From: Qipengyuania qiaonensis
GTDB taxonomy: Bacteria > Pseudomonadota > Alphaproteobacteria > Sphingomonadales > Sphingomonadaceae
Length of the DNA: 64,000 nucleotides
Reading direction: 5' to 3'
Assembly (NCBI RefSeq): GCF_019711515.1
Contig: NZ_JAIGNO010000005.1
Span: 124,001-188,000 of the forward strand
This document shows, piece by piece, positions 1 to 8,667 of this stretch. Within the stretch, counting starts at the first letter, position 1; every line of letters starts with the position of its first letter. The translations under genes were made by a program, and so were the position numbers. The notes under the pieces were generated by a model. That model ran no database searches, was not told the DNA's origin, and was given only the letters and a program-made list of their open reading frames with translations.

Positions 1-135
1 GCGCGCGATATGCGTGTCCGCACGCTCGAACTCAATCTGGAGGCCAGCATGGGATCGCGCTGGTTCCACGAATCGCGCCACGGCCCTGCGACGCAATTGG
101 TGCCGCAATGGGTCGAAGAGGTTCTAAACGGCTGA
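1..135 (+). CDS. C-terminal end of an unidentified protein (partial)
   Basis: An open frame enters from the left edge of the window and ends at a TGA at 133-135, leaving 44 residues. The fragment ends in an acidic stretch (VEEVLNG). I do not recognise the family from so short a piece. It converges on the MoeB/ThiF-like gene and overlaps that gene's stop codon by 12 bp, so the two genes meet tail to tail. Codon use is GC-rich like the neighbours, which supports a real gene end. The function stays open. Confidence 0.5.
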   Translation, partial: ARDMRVRTLELNLEASMGSRWFHESRHGPATQLVPQWVEEVLNG

Positions 136-897
136 CCCGCAGGCGCTGCAAGCGGGATCCTTGGCGATGGTGAAGCTCCGCATGCCCGGCTTGAGGCCAT
201 CGAGCAGATGGACGCGACCCCAGTCGGCCTCGCCGAATGCGCTGACGCCGGCGAGCAATATGCGCACCGCCTGCATCGCGGCGAATGTGGCGACCCATCC
301 GGCCATGGCGCCGAGCATGCCATCCTCGGCGCAGGTGTCGCAATCGTCCGCGTCGAAGGCATCGCCGACGAAGCAGCGATAGCAGGGCTGGTGGGAGAGA
401 TGGCCGGCAAAGGCGCCGACCTGGCCCTGGAAGCGGCCAACCGCGGCGGATAGCAGCGACACGCCTGCATCGACACAGGCATCCGAAACGGCCAGCCTGG
501 TGGCGAAATTGTCCGTCCCGTCCAGCACGAGATCGGCATCGTCGAGCAGGGCCGGGGCATTCTCGCGCGTGATCCGGCGATCGCTGATCGCAACGTCGAG
601 CGCCGGGTCGAAACCAGTCACCCAGCGCTTGGCGATCACCGCCTTGCCATGACCGATATCGCGCGTGTTGTAGAGCGTCTGGCGCTGCAAGTTGCTCGCA
701 TCGACCCGGTCGTCATCGACCAGCGTCAGTTTCCCGATCCCCGCGCCCGCGAGATATTGCAGCGCCGGAGACCCGATTCCGCCGAGCCCGATCAGCACGA
801 GATGTTTCTGCGCCAGCGCGACCTGACCCGCACCGCCGATTTCGGGTAGCACGATATGGCGTGCAAAACGATCGAGGCGGTCGGGGGATAGGCTCAT
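124..897 (-). CDS. moeB: HesA/MoeB/ThiF-family adenylyltransferase
   Basis: A 257-residue E1-like enzyme of the family that adenylates the C-terminal glycine of ubiquitin-fold sulfur carriers (MoaD or ThiS) for molybdopterin or thiamine synthesis. The N-terminus has the family opening (RFARHIVLPEIGGAGQ). A Rossmann nucleotide loop (LIGLGGIGSPALQYLAGAG, about residues 35-53), the DxxxxSNLQRQ segment and the catalytic-loop cysteine region DTCAEDGMLG follow. Two CxxC pairs (CYRC near residue 172 and CSAC at the C-terminus) would hold a structural zinc. There is no rhodanese domain, so it is the short form. The partner carrier (MoaD or ThiS) is not in the window. The choice between MoeB and ThiF cannot be made from sequence alone. 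It lies downstream of dnaA on the same strand. Confidence 0.85.
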   Translation of the reverse strand: MSLSPDRLDRFARHIVLPEIGGAGQVALAQKHLVLIGLGGIGSPALQYLAGAGIGKLTLVDDDRVDASNLQRQTLYNTRDIGHGKAVIAKRWVTGFDPALDVAISDRRITRENAPALLDDADLVLDGTDNFATRLAVSDACVDAGVSLLSAAVGRFQGQVGAFAGHLSHQPCYRCFVGDAFDADDCDTCAEDGMLGAMAGWVATFAAMQAVRILLAGVSAFGEADWGRVHLLDGLKPGMRSFTIAKDPACSACGSAV

Positions 898-1009
898 CGA
901 AAGCCTGTTGGCACTGTGTGGAGAAGCTGTCGACAGGTCTCTGCTCCAACCTGTCTAACAGCAGCGACTTCCGTATTCTAGCGAACCGAAGGACTACGGA
1001 AGATAGTGT

Positions 1010-2473
1010 CTAGCTTTCGAGCTGGCGGAGCAGGCTGCGCACATCGCCGTCCATATCGGCGTCGCGCTGGCGCAGGTCTTCGATGAGACGCACGGCATGG
1101 ATCACGGTAGAGTGATCGCGTCCGCCGAATTTGCGTCCGATTTCTGGATAGCTGCGCGGCGTGAGGACCTTAGACAGATACATCGCCACTTGCCGCGGAC
1201 GAACCACGGCCCGGGCGCGGCGCTTGCTGCTCATTTCGCTGCGATCGATGCGATAGAACTGGCATACGGTGCGCTGGATTTCGTCGATGGTGATCCGGCG
1301 GCGATTGGCCGAGAGGATATCGGTGAGCTGTTCTTCGGCCAGCTGGAGCGAGACTTCCTGTCCGGTCAGCTGCGCATAGGCGATCAGCTTGTTGAGGCCG
1401 CCGACCAGTTCGCGCACATTGCGCGTGATCGTGCGGGCGAGGAAATCGAGCACGTCGGCAGGCACTTCCAGCGGAGCAAACCGTGTCAGCTTGGAGGTGA
1501 GGATCTTCTTGCGCAGTTCGATATCGGCCGCCTGGATATCCGCGACGAGACCCATTGAAAGGCGGCTGAGCAGGCGCGGTTCGACCCCGTCCAATGCCTG
1601 CGGCGCGCGATCTGCGGCGAAAACCAGACGCTTGCCTTCGGCCAGCAGTGCATCGATCGTGTAGAGCAGCTCTTCCTGCGCCGAAGCCTTGCCGATGATG
1701 AACTGGATATCGTCCACCAGCAGCAGGTCGAAGCTGCGCAGGCGCGCCTTGAACTCGAGCATCTGGTTGGCCTTCAGCGCCTGGACGAATTCCACCATGA
1801 AGCGCTCGGCGCTGCAGTAGAAGATCCGGCTGCGCGGGTGCGCCTGCAGGAAGCTGTGGCCGATGGCGTGCAGCAGGTGTGTCTTGCCCTGACCGGTCGC
1901 GGCCTTGAGGTAGAGCGGCGAGAATTGCGGCTTCTCGGTCGCGCCCATCCGCTGCGCGGCGTTAAAGGCCAGCACATTGGCCTCGCCGGTGATGAAGGCG
2001 GCGAAGGTAAGGCTGGGGTCGAGGCCAACCGAGCTGGTGAAGCCGGTATCGCCGAGCGTGTCGGCTCCGATCGCCATCATCGAGGTATCGGCGCCGTCGT
2101 TCGCCGGGCGGCGGCCGTCGGAATGCAGGCGCAGATCGGCGACCTGACGGCGGCCCGGATGCACCTGAATGCGGACGTCGCGTACTTCGCTGCGCGCGAT
2201 CTTCCACGCCAGGCTCAGCCGGTCGGCGAAACGGTCCTTCACCCAGTTGGCGCTGAATTCGGTAGGCAGGAACAGGTCGAGCGTACCCGAATCCTTGTCG
2301 ATTTCGCCGACCTGGATCGGTTTGATCCACTGACTGTGCAATTGGTGCCCCAGATCTTTTCGCAGGCCCTGGCTGATGTCTGCCCAATCCGCCGCCAGGT
2401 TCACCGCTTCCAGATCTTCCATGAAATCGTCCTGTGCCTTTTTCGTTGCCCCGGTTTTAGATGCTTCGCGCAT
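1010..2473 (-). CDS. dnaA: Chromosomal replication initiator protein DnaA
   Basis: A 487-residue DnaA with all four domains. Domain I lies at about residues 25-105, followed by a variable linker. The AAA+ core has Walker A TGQGKT at 193-198 and Walker B LLVDD at about 251-255, and the C-terminal DNA-binding domain carries the DnaA signature (GGRDHSTVIHA). It opens oriC in the ATP form and also acts as a transcription factor. The P-loop reads ATGQGKTH where most DnaA proteins have GxxGLGKTH, but the essential GKT is intact. The chosen start has a GGGGGAA sequence about 8 nt upstream. An internal ATG at residue 18 has a weaker site. The 440-bp region upstream is rich in GANTC sites (see its own entry), which suggests cell-cycle control by methylation. 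Confidence 0.97.
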   Translation of the reverse strand: MREASKTGATKKAQDDFMEDLEAVNLAADWADISQGLRKDLGHQLHSQWIKPIQVGEIDKDSGTLDLFLPTEFSANWVKDRFADRLSLAWKIARSEVRDVRIQVHPGRRQVADLRLHSDGRRPANDGADTSMMAIGADTLGDTGFTSSVGLDPSLTFAAFITGEANVLAFNAAQRMGATEKPQFSPLYLKAATGQGKTHLLHAIGHSFLQAHPRSRIFYCSAERFMVEFVQALKANQMLEFKARLRSFDLLLVDDIQFIIGKASAQEELLYTIDALLAEGKRLVFAADRAPQALDGVEPRLLSRLSMGLVADIQAADIELRKKILTSKLTRFAPLEVPADVLDFLARTITRNVRELVGGLNKLIAYAQLTGQEVSLQLAEEQLTDILSANRRRITIDEIQRTVCQFYRIDRSEMSSKRRARAVVRPRQVAMYLSKVLTPRSYPEIGRKFGGRDHSTVIHAVRLIEDLRQRDADMDGDVRSLLRQLES

Positions 2474-2914
2474 TCCCGCAAATTCCCCCGAAGGGCGTCT
2501 CGCGGCGCCCGTGATTTAGCTGTCAGCAAGATTGGCACAACCCGGCCATGCTCCGAGAATGGTGTCCCCGGAGATCCTCTCACTCATCGATTTTCTAAGA
2601 GCCCGGGCTGTCCCGTCCCGAGCCAAGAACCATTGTGTAAGTCGCTCGCAGGATGAGTCGCAAGGGGGATAACTGCAAAAAATATGAAATATAGTTGTTG
2701 ACTCGGGTGTAAGCCGCAGGCCTTCGTTCAAGTCGATGAATTTGTTCGAATTCGCAAATTCAGACCCTGCGAATCGCGGGATTCTCTCGGTTTGCATTAC
2801 AGGGGGGTTACGGGTGCGTATCGAAACGCAACCGTAATACGACAAAGAGGGCCGCCGGTTCGACCGGCGACCCTCTTTCGATTTCACTTCGCCGGCGCAA
2901 CCGGCGAGACCGAA
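2474..2914. promoter_or_regulatory. dnaA-rpsT intergenic region with GANTC cluster and palindrome
   Basis: This gene-free stretch of 441 bp separates dnaA from the end of rpsT. Four GANTC sites (2655-2659, 2700-2704, 2771-2775 and 2780-2784) fall within 130 bp, where about 0.5 would be expected by chance. GANTC is the target of the alphaproteobacterial methylase CcrM, which controls dnaA in Caulobacter. A TTATCCCCC sequence (minus strand, 2664-2672) matches the DnaA box at 7 of 9 positions and borders an AT-rich tract (about 2676-2695). A palindrome has 7-bp arms, GAATTTG (2738-2744) and CAAATTC (2755-2761). No open frame here looks like a gene. It probably holds the dnaA promoter. A single weak DnaA box is too little to call an origin. 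Confidence 0.5.
2844..2878 (-). terminator. Intrinsic terminator of rpsT
   Basis: A perfect inverted repeat, AAAGAGGG (2844-2851) with CCCTCTTT (2871-2878), encloses a second GC-rich stem (GCCGGT/ACCGGC). It starts about 37 bp past the rpsT stop codon and reads into TTTG on the minus strand. Confidence 0.75.
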
Positions 2915-3175
2915 TCAGAGCGTGGAAACGCGCTTCGTCAGGCGGCTCATTTTGCGGGCGGCCGTGTTCTTGTGAAACACGCCGCGGGCAACACCGCGCG
3001 CCAGTTCGGGCTGCGCTGCCTTGAGCGCGGCCTGGGCGCCGTCCTTGTCGCCACCTTCGATCGCGACTTCCACCTTCTTGAGGAAGTTGCGGATGCGGCT
3101 CAGGCGAGCACCATTGATGTCGGCGCGCTTCTCATTGCGGCGGATGCGCTTCTTGGCTTGCGGCGTATTGGCCAT
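2915..3175 (-). CDS. rpsT: 30S ribosomal protein S20
   Basis: An 86-residue, strongly basic protein that begins [17 protein letters not shown], the typical S20 opening. It ends in the conserved helix [17 protein letters not shown]20 binds 16S rRNA early in small-subunit assembly. The frame stays open further upstream, but the family's length and N-terminus fix the start at 3175. It is followed by a strong hairpin terminator and lies just upstream of dnaA on the same strand, an arrangement common in alphaproteobacteria. Confidence 0.97.
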   Translation of the reverse strand: MANTPQAKKRIRRNEKRADINGARLSRIRNFLKKVEVAIEGGDKDGAQAALKAAQPELARGVARGVFHKNTAARKMSRLTKRVSTL

Positions 3176-3325
3176 GTCTGTCCTCGTCAGGCCGCACGAT
3201 ATGCGCGGCGGAAAATCTCGTAAGTGCGTGCGAAGAGGCGGCACGGGCCGCCGGAAAGCGGCGCACTTAGCGTCGCCCCTCCGAATCGTCAAGCAAATCG
3301 TCGCGCAGCTTGCCGGCGAAGTTGC

Positions 3326-3350
3326 GGAACTGCGTGCATCGGTTCCGGTT
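3326..3350 (+). promoter_or_regulatory. Possible EcfG-type promoter of msrB
   Basis: GGAAC (3326-3330) is followed after 16 nt by GGTT (3347-3350), one mismatch from the EcfG consensus GGAAC-N16/17-CGTT. It lies about 37 bp before the msrB GTG start, the right place for a promoter. MsrB repairs oxidised methionine, so stress control would make sense. This is an inference from sequence match only. Confidence 0.4.
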
Positions 3351-3387
3351 CGCCCTATATTGGGAGTATCCGGCGAAAGGACAACAT

Positions 3388-3789
3388 GTGAGCGACAAGC
3401 CCGAAACGACCGATGCGGAATGGCGCGAGAAGCTGACCCCCGAACAATATCACGTTCTGCGTGAAGCGGGGACCGAGCGCGCCTTTACCGGCAAATACGA
3501 CAAGCAATACGATGCCGGCGAATACTACTGCGCCGGCTGCGGGCAGAAGCTTTTCGAAAGCGACGACAAGTACAATAGCGGCTGCGGCTGGCCCGCCTTT
3601 ACCGCGCCGTCCGAAGGCGAGGCCGTGGAAGAGCACCGTGATACGTCGCACGGAATGATCCGCACCGAAGTGACCTGCTCCAATTGCGGCGGGCATCTGG
3701 GACATGTCTTTCCCGACGGCCCGCCCGATCGAGGAGGCATGCGTTATTGCATCAATTCCGCCGCGCTCGAATTCGAGCCCGACGACTGA
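3388..3789 (+). CDS. msrB: Peptide-methionine (R)-S-oxide reductase MsrB
   Basis: A 133-residue enzyme that reduces methionine-R-sulfoxide in proteins. Two CxxC pairs (CAGC near residue 49 and CSNC near residue 98) bind structural zinc. The catalytic segment RYCINSAAL puts the active cysteine at about residue 121. GCGWPAF and GHVFPDGP are family signatures. I place the start at the GTG at 3388 because AAAGGA lies 6 nt upstream and because the earlier in-frame ATG at 3310 would add an unlike-family N-terminus. It faces away from rpsT. An EcfG-like promoter may precede it. The MsrA partner is encoded separately at about 20 kb. Confidence 0.95.
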   Translation: MSDKPETTDAEWREKLTPEQYHVLREAGTERAFTGKYDKQYDAGEYYCAGCGQKLFESDDKYNSGCGWPAFTAPSEGEAVEEHRDTSHGMIRTEVTCSNCGGHLGHVFPDGPPDRGGMRYCINSAALEFEPDD

Positions 3790-3902
3790 GCGGGGTTGGC
3801 CGCGCGCCCGTTCACCCGGGATTAGACCTCGCCATGCGATAGCGTGGGACTTATAGAGCCTTCAACCGAGGGCGGCGAAGACAAAGGGTACCTGCATAAC
3901 CG

Positions 3903-6071
3903 ATGGATAAGAGAGGGAGCCGCCGCAAAGGCGCGGCGCGCAAGGAACGTGCAGCGCGCGCAGCAGCGGACAAGCCGCCAAGCCGGATCGGGCTATGGAT
4001 GCGGCGCATGTTCATCTGGGGCGGCGCAATCGCTCTGCTGGTTGCGCTGTTCGTCGGCCTCGCCGTCGCATTCGCGGCTCGCTCCATGCCGGGTTACTAC
4101 CAGCTCAAAGCGACCCAGACCGCACAGACCATCGTCGTGCGTGCGCGAGACGGAACGGAGATCGTCGAACTGGGCCCCAGCTTTGGCAAATGGCTGACCT
4201 CGGACGAAATTCCGCAGGTCATGAAAGACGCGATGATCTCGGTCGAGGACCGCAGATATTATTCGCATTTCGGTGTCGATCCCTATGGTCTGGTTCGCGC
4301 CGTTTACACGGCGGCAACGGGCGATGGGCGGGTCTCGGCCACGTCGACCATAACCCAGCAGCTCGCCCGTAACGTGTTTCTCAACAACAATCGCTCGCTC
4401 GATCGCAAGCTGCGCGAAGCCGTTCTGGCAATGGCGCTGGAGGCGAAGTTCTCCAAGGAACAGATCCTCGAACTCTATCTCAACAAGGTCTATTTCGGCG
4501 GCGGCGCCTATGGCATCGATTCCGCCAGTCGCAAGTTCTTCAGCCATCCGGCGACCGAACTTTCGACCGCGGAAGCGGCGATCATTGCGGGCCTTGTAAA
4601 AGCTCCCAGTCGCTATTCTCCGACGGCCGATGTCGATGCGGCCGTGAGTCGCGCCAGCGTGGTTCTGCGACTGATGAAGGAACAGGGCCGCATTCCCGCC
4701 AATGCGACCGTCGATCCGAGCGCTGTGAAGCTGAAGGAAGAGGCCGGCCAGAACTCGGTCCGCTACTTTACCGATTGGGCGCTGCCCCAGCTCGATCTGC
4801 TCCTTCCCGAAACCTTCGAGCCGATCGAGGTCTGGACCACGCTGGATGTCGGCATGCAGCGCGCGGCGACCGCCTCGATCAAGTCGAACACGCCGGAGGC
4901 GGCACAAGGCGCGCTGGTCAGCATGGACCGTGACGGGGCGGTGCTCGCGCTTGTCGGGGGGACCGATTACATTGAGACCAACTACAATCGTGCCACCGAT
5001 GCACTGCGACAGCCCGGCTCGTCGTGGAAGCTGTTCGTATATCTCGCGGCTCTCGAGGCCGGTTACACGCCCGACGACCGAGTGGTCGATACGCCGGTAA
5101 CGATCGAGGGATGGAGCCCGCGCAATTCGTCCGGGCGCAATGTCGGCGAAATCGACCTGCGCACAGCCTTCGCCTATTCGATCAACACCGTGGCGGCGCA
5201 GCTCGGCAACGAAGTCGGCTTCGGCACGGTGGCCTCAATGGCGCGCCGGTTCGGGATCACGACGGAGATCAATACCTATCCGGCGATGGTACTCGGATCG
5301 AACGAAGTCCGCCTGATCGACATGACCCGTGCCTTCGCTGCCGTTTCTGCGGGTGGCACCTCGGTCGAACCCTATGGCATTCTCAAGGTCGAAACCGCCG
5401 AGGGCGAACTGCTCTACCAGCACGAGAACCGGGCGCGCACAGCCCAGCTTGTGCCGGACTATGTCGCTGCCGGGATAACCGATCTTCTGCAGACCGCCAT
5501 TGCCACCGGTACCGGTCGTGCAGCGGATATCGGCAGGCCCGTCGCGGGCAAGACAGGGACGACCAGCTCGAACAAGGACGGCTATTTCGTCGGCTTCTCG
5601 TCTGGCATCACGACCGGCGTATGGATGGGGCGCGACGACAATGCGCGGGTCGGCGGGTTGCAGGGGGGCACGGCGCCTGCGCGCGCTTTCGCGGCCTACA
5701 TGCGCTATGCGGTCAAGGATCGTCCGGTCCAGGAATTCGACACCGATCTGCAGCTTCCGGAATGGCAGCTTGAACCGGACGACGAATATATGCTCGGCGA
5801 TCCCGAAGACTATTATTTCATCGACGAGCAGGGCAATCTGATCGAACCGGGCACCGTGGACGGCTCGCGCGACGATCCTTTCGGCGACGAATTCGACCGG
5901 ACACTCGATCGCGACCGGCCGCGCACGCCGCCGCCGGGCCCACGGCCACCGCAGCAACCGCCGCGGGGCAGCGATGGAGCGCCGCAGGCAATCGGCGACG
6001 ATTTCCTCGACGAGGCTACCGGTTCGAGCCGCGACCCGGGCCAATCCCCTCCGCCGCGCCCGGCAAACTGA
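3903..6071 (+). CDS. Class A penicillin-binding protein 1A (transglycosylase/transpeptidase)
   Basis: A 722-residue bifunctional peptidoglycan synthase. A basic cytoplasmic start (RKGAARKERAARAAA) leads into one membrane helix (about residues 38-60). A GT51 glycosyltransferase domain follows with EDRRYYSHFGVDPYG (about residue 110) and the TSTITQQLARN motif. The transpeptidase domain has the SxxK motif as SSWK (about residue 372), SxN as SIN in AYSINTVAAQ, and KTGT at about 549. Most homologues read GSTFK at the nucleophile, so GSSWK is a mild variant. The last 80 residues are acidic and then proline-rich, and lie outside the catalytic folds. It is transcribed alone and ends in a strong terminator shared with degP. 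Confidence 0.93.
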   Translation: MDKRGSRRKGAARKERAARAAADKPPSRIGLWMRRMFIWGGAIALLVALFVGLAVAFAARSMPGYYQLKATQTAQTIVVRARDGTEIVELGPSFGKWLTSDEIPQVMKDAMISVEDRRYYSHFGVDPYGLVRAVYTAATGDGRVSATSTITQQLARNVFLNNNRSLDRKLREAVLAMALEAKFSKEQILELYLNKVYFGGGAYGIDSASRKFFSHPATELSTAEAAIIAGLVKAPSRYSPTADVDAAVSRASVVLRLMKEQGRIPANATVDPSAVKLKEEAGQNSVRYFTDWALPQLDLLLPETFEPIEVWTTLDVGMQRAATASIKSNTPEAAQGALVSMDRDGAVLALVGGTDYIETNYNRATDALRQPGSSWKLFVYLAALEAGYTPDDRVVDTPVTIEGWSPRNSSGRNVGEIDLRTAFAYSINTVAAQLGNEVGFGTVASMARRFGITTEINTYPAMVLGSNEVRLIDMTRAFAAVSAGGTSVEPYGILKVETAEGELLYQHENRARTAQLVPDYVAAGITDLLQTAIATGTGRAADIGRPVAGKTGTTSSNKDGYFVGFSSGITTGVWMGRDDNARVGGLQGGTAPARAFAAYMRYAVKDRPVQEFDTDLQLPEWQLEPDDEYMLGDPEDYYFIDEQGNLIEPGTVDGSRDDPFGDEFDRTLDRDRPRTPPPGPRPPQQPPRGSDGAPQAIGDDFLDEATGSSRDPGQSPPPRPAN

Positions 6072-6085
6072 TCTAGGGGGCATAG

Positions 6086-6123
6086 AAAAAGGGCGGTTCC
6101 CCGATGGGGAGCCGCCCTTCTTT
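6086..6123. terminator. Bidirectional terminator between PBP1A and degP
   Basis: The hairpin AAGGGCGGTTCCCC / GGGGAGCCGCCCTT (a 14-bp stem with one G-T pair) is flanked by five A on the left and TTT on the right. It can therefore end transcripts from both converging genes. Confidence 0.85.
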
Positions 6124-6139
6124 CCGTAGTTTCGAAGCC

Positions 6140-7708
6140 TCAGCGCAAGCGCACGGCTACGTAGGCCGGTGGCCGGCCACGGCGCTGGATACGCAGCAGG
6201 ACCGCCTCGCGATTCTCGTTCTGCGCGCTGCGGATAGTGTTTTCGAGTTCCTCCAGCGTGGTGACCGGCCGGTAGTTGGCCGTCAGGATGATGTCGCCGC
6301 GCTGCAGGTTCTTGCGAGCCGCATCCGAGTTCTGGTCGACCCCGGCAATGACGAGCCCCTGGGTGTCGGCATCGACGCCGAGCTGGCGGGCGATCTGCGC
6401 CGTGAGTGGCAGCATCTGCAACCCGAGTTTCTGCTCGATCACCTCGTTGTCGCCGGGCTCCATCGAGCCTTCTTCCTCCGCATCGGAATCGAACTGCTGC
6501 TGCTGGCGCAGTTCCTCTTCCGAAGGGCGCTTCCCAACGGTCACGTTGACACGGCGGGTCTGACCGTCGCGGATCAGTTCGACCGGAATCGAGCTGCCGG
6601 GGCGGATATTGGCAACCAGGAAAGACAGCGTCTGGTCGGGCGTGATGTCCTTGCCATCTATCTTCGTGACGATGTCGCCCGCGCGAATACCGGCCTGATC
6701 GGCGGGCTCGCCGGGCTGGACGGACTGGATGAACTCGCCGCGGTTCTGCGAGATGCCGAGCGAATCGGCGAGATCGTCGGTCACCGGCTGCAGCTGAACG
6801 CCCAGATAGCCGCGCTCGATCTCGACCCCGTCGCGCAGCTGCTGCACGATCGGCGCGGCAATTTCGGCGGGGATCGCAAAACCGATGCCTACGCTGCCAC
6901 CCGACGGCGAGAAGATCGCATTGTTGATGCCGATGACATTGCCCTGCATGTCGAACAGCGGGCCACCCGAATTGCCGCGATTGATGCTGGCATCGGTCTG
7001 GATATAACGGTCATAGGCGCCGCCCTGTCCGGTGACGCGCTGAATCGCCGAAATGATGCCCGAGGTTACCGTTCCGCCGAGGCCGAAGGGATTCCCGATC
7101 GCGACCACCCAGTCGCCCGGACGTGCCTGCCGTGAATCGCCGAATTCGACGAATGGGAAAGACCCGTTGCCACTGATCTTGAGTACGGCGAGGTCCGACT
7201 GCGCATCGGTGCCGACGAGTTCGGCATTGTACTCGGTGCCGTCCGGCATGATGACGGTGATTTCTTCTACCGTTCCCCGCCCGGTCGGGCTGACCACGTG
7301 ATTGTTGGTCACGACATAGCCATCGGCAGAGATGATGAAGCCCGAGCCCAGCGACTGGCCTTCACGATATTGCGGTTCCTGCTGTTGCTGCCCGCCGCCG
7401 CGACGCCCGAACAAACCTTCGAACGGTGTGCCGGCGAACGGATTGGCATTGTTGGAGGCCACTTCGATCCGCTGGCGGGTCGAGATGTTCACCACCGCAG
7501 GCTGCAACTGGGCCGTCAGATCGGCAAAACTTTCGGGGGCACCGGCGCGCGGGACGACCCGGGCCATATGGCTGTCATCGTTCTGGGCAACCTGCGCGCC
7601 CGCCGGATAGCCGGTCGCGAGCGAGATCGCGGCGCCACCCAGCAGCAGCGCACTCGTCACGGAATATGCATATCGCACTGGCTTCACGTCCTTTTCGTCC
7701 TTCTTCAT
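6140..7708 (-). CDS. degP: Periplasmic serine endoprotease DegP/HtrA (Do family)
   Basis: A 522-residue protease/chaperone of the cell envelope. A signal peptide (VTSALLLGGAAISLATG, then AGAQVA) is followed by a trypsin-like domain. Its catalytic triad is His in VTNNHVV (about residue 137), Asp in QSDLAVLK (about 170) and Ser in RGNSGGPLF (about 246). Two PDZ domains follow, the first after RGYLGVQLQPV and the second near the end. The frame stays open upstream into hflC, but the start at 7708 has an AAGGT ribosome site and gives the signal peptide. It follows hflK-hflC on the same strand, 124 bp downstream, a grouping that is common in this class and links it to membrane protein quality control. 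Confidence 0.95.
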   Translation of the reverse strand: MKKDEKDVKPVRYAYSVTSALLLGGAAISLATGYPAGAQVAQNDDSHMARVVPRAGAPESFADLTAQLQPAVVNISTRQRIEVASNNANPFAGTPFEGLFGRRGGGQQQQEPQYREGQSLGSGFIISADGYVVTNNHVVSPTGRGTVEEITVIMPDGTEYNAELVGTDAQSDLAVLKISGNGSFPFVEFGDSRQARPGDWVVAIGNPFGLGGTVTSGIISAIQRVTGQGGAYDRYIQTDASINRGNSGGPLFDMQGNVIGINNAIFSPSGGSVGIGFAIPAEIAAPIVQQLRDGVEIERGYLGVQLQPVTDDLADSLGISQNRGEFIQSVQPGEPADQAGIRAGDIVTKIDGKDITPDQTLSFLVANIRPGSSIPVELIRDGQTRRVNVTVGKRPSEEELRQQQQFDSDAEEEGSMEPGDNEVIEQKLGLQMLPLTAQIARQLGVDADTQGLVIAGVDQNSDAARKNLQRGDIILTANYRPVTTLEELENTIRSAQNENREAVLLRIQRRGRPPAYVAVRLR

Positions 7709-7832
7709 TACCTTGTATCGACTGCGCCGACGGTGATCTTTACCGCCAGGCATGTCTAAACGTTCCGGCGGACGACTGTCGTGCTCGCCGCTGAATACCG
7801 TTTGAACGGCGTTGGAACCGCTCGACGAACGA

Positions 7833-8666
7833 TCAACGTCGCCCGCGGAACTGCCGCAAATACTCGTTGTCCGGCGACAGTATGATACTGCTCTCCGACG
7901 GGTTCTCGCCATTCGAGAAGGTCGCATCGTAGCTCTGCATCGCGCGGTAGAAATCGTAAAATTCGGCATCCTTGCCGAAGCTTTCTGCATAGATGCGTGC
8001 GGCTTCCGCATCGGCATCGGCGCGAATGATGCGCGCATCGCGGCTGCCTTGGGCACGGATCGTACGCGCTTCGCGTTCACGATCCGATTCCATCCGCCGG
8101 AAAGCCGATTGCAGCGGCGCTTCGGGCAGGTCGGTCCGCACGATCTTCACGTCGACCACCTCGGCCCCGTATTGGCGCGCCTGGCGATCGAGATTGGCAC
8201 GAACATTGGCCAGCGCGCTGCCCCGCTCGGCAGTGAGCATCGCCTGGAAGGTCCGGCGGCCCAGCTCCTGACGGAGTACCGAATTGAGGATCGGCTCGAG
8301 CGCGTCGCTTACGCCCTGAGTGGAGCCGGCGCGTTCGACCATCCGAACCGGATCGGTAATGCGGAAGCGGGCATAGGCGTTTACCAGCAGGCGTTGCTGA
8401 TCTGCCGACAGCACTTCCTCGTCGGTCATTTCCAGATCGAGCAGGCGTTTCTCGATACGGTTGACGCTTTCGATGATCGGCACGCGGAAATAGATGCCGG
8501 CACCGGTCTCACCGCCCGGCGTATTGACCGTACCGACCGGCTGGCCGGTGCGGATGATCACGACCTGCTCTTCCTCGGGCACGACATAGGCGCTCATCAT
8601 GAGGCCGATCAGCAGTGCGGCGAGCGCAATCACGGTGTTGCGGTGATCCTGAAGAAAATTGCTCAT
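7833..8666 (-). CDS. hflC: Protease modulator HflC
   Basis: A 277-residue SPFH/prohibitin-type membrane protein. An N-terminal signal anchor (ALAALLIGLMMSAYVV) is followed by the SPFH domain. A long coiled-coil region is rich in Arg and Ala (REREARTIRAQGSRDARIIR). With HflK it forms a cage around the FtsH protease and tunes its activity. The start codon lies one base past the hflK stop, so the two are translationally coupled. degP follows. No residues are missing compared with the family. Confidence 0.94.
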   Translation of the reverse strand: MSNFLQDHRNTVIALAALLIGLMMSAYVVPEEEQVVIIRTGQPVGTVNTPGGETGAGIYFRVPIIESVNRIEKRLLDLEMTDEEVLSADQQRLLVNAYARFRITDPVRMVERAGSTQGVSDALEPILNSVLRQELGRRTFQAMLTAERGSALANVRANLDRQARQYGAEVVDVKIVRTDLPEAPLQSAFRRMESDREREARTIRAQGSRDARIIRADADAEAARIYAESFGKDAEFYDFYRAMQSYDATFSNGENPSESSIILSPDNEYLRQFRGRR

Positions 8667-8667
8667 G

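Noticed and set aside
2660-2700. Replication origin next to dnaA
   Set aside because: Only one DnaA box-like sequence with two mismatches and one AT-rich tract are present. In alphaproteobacteria oriC is often not at dnaA. Strand-skew data would be needed.
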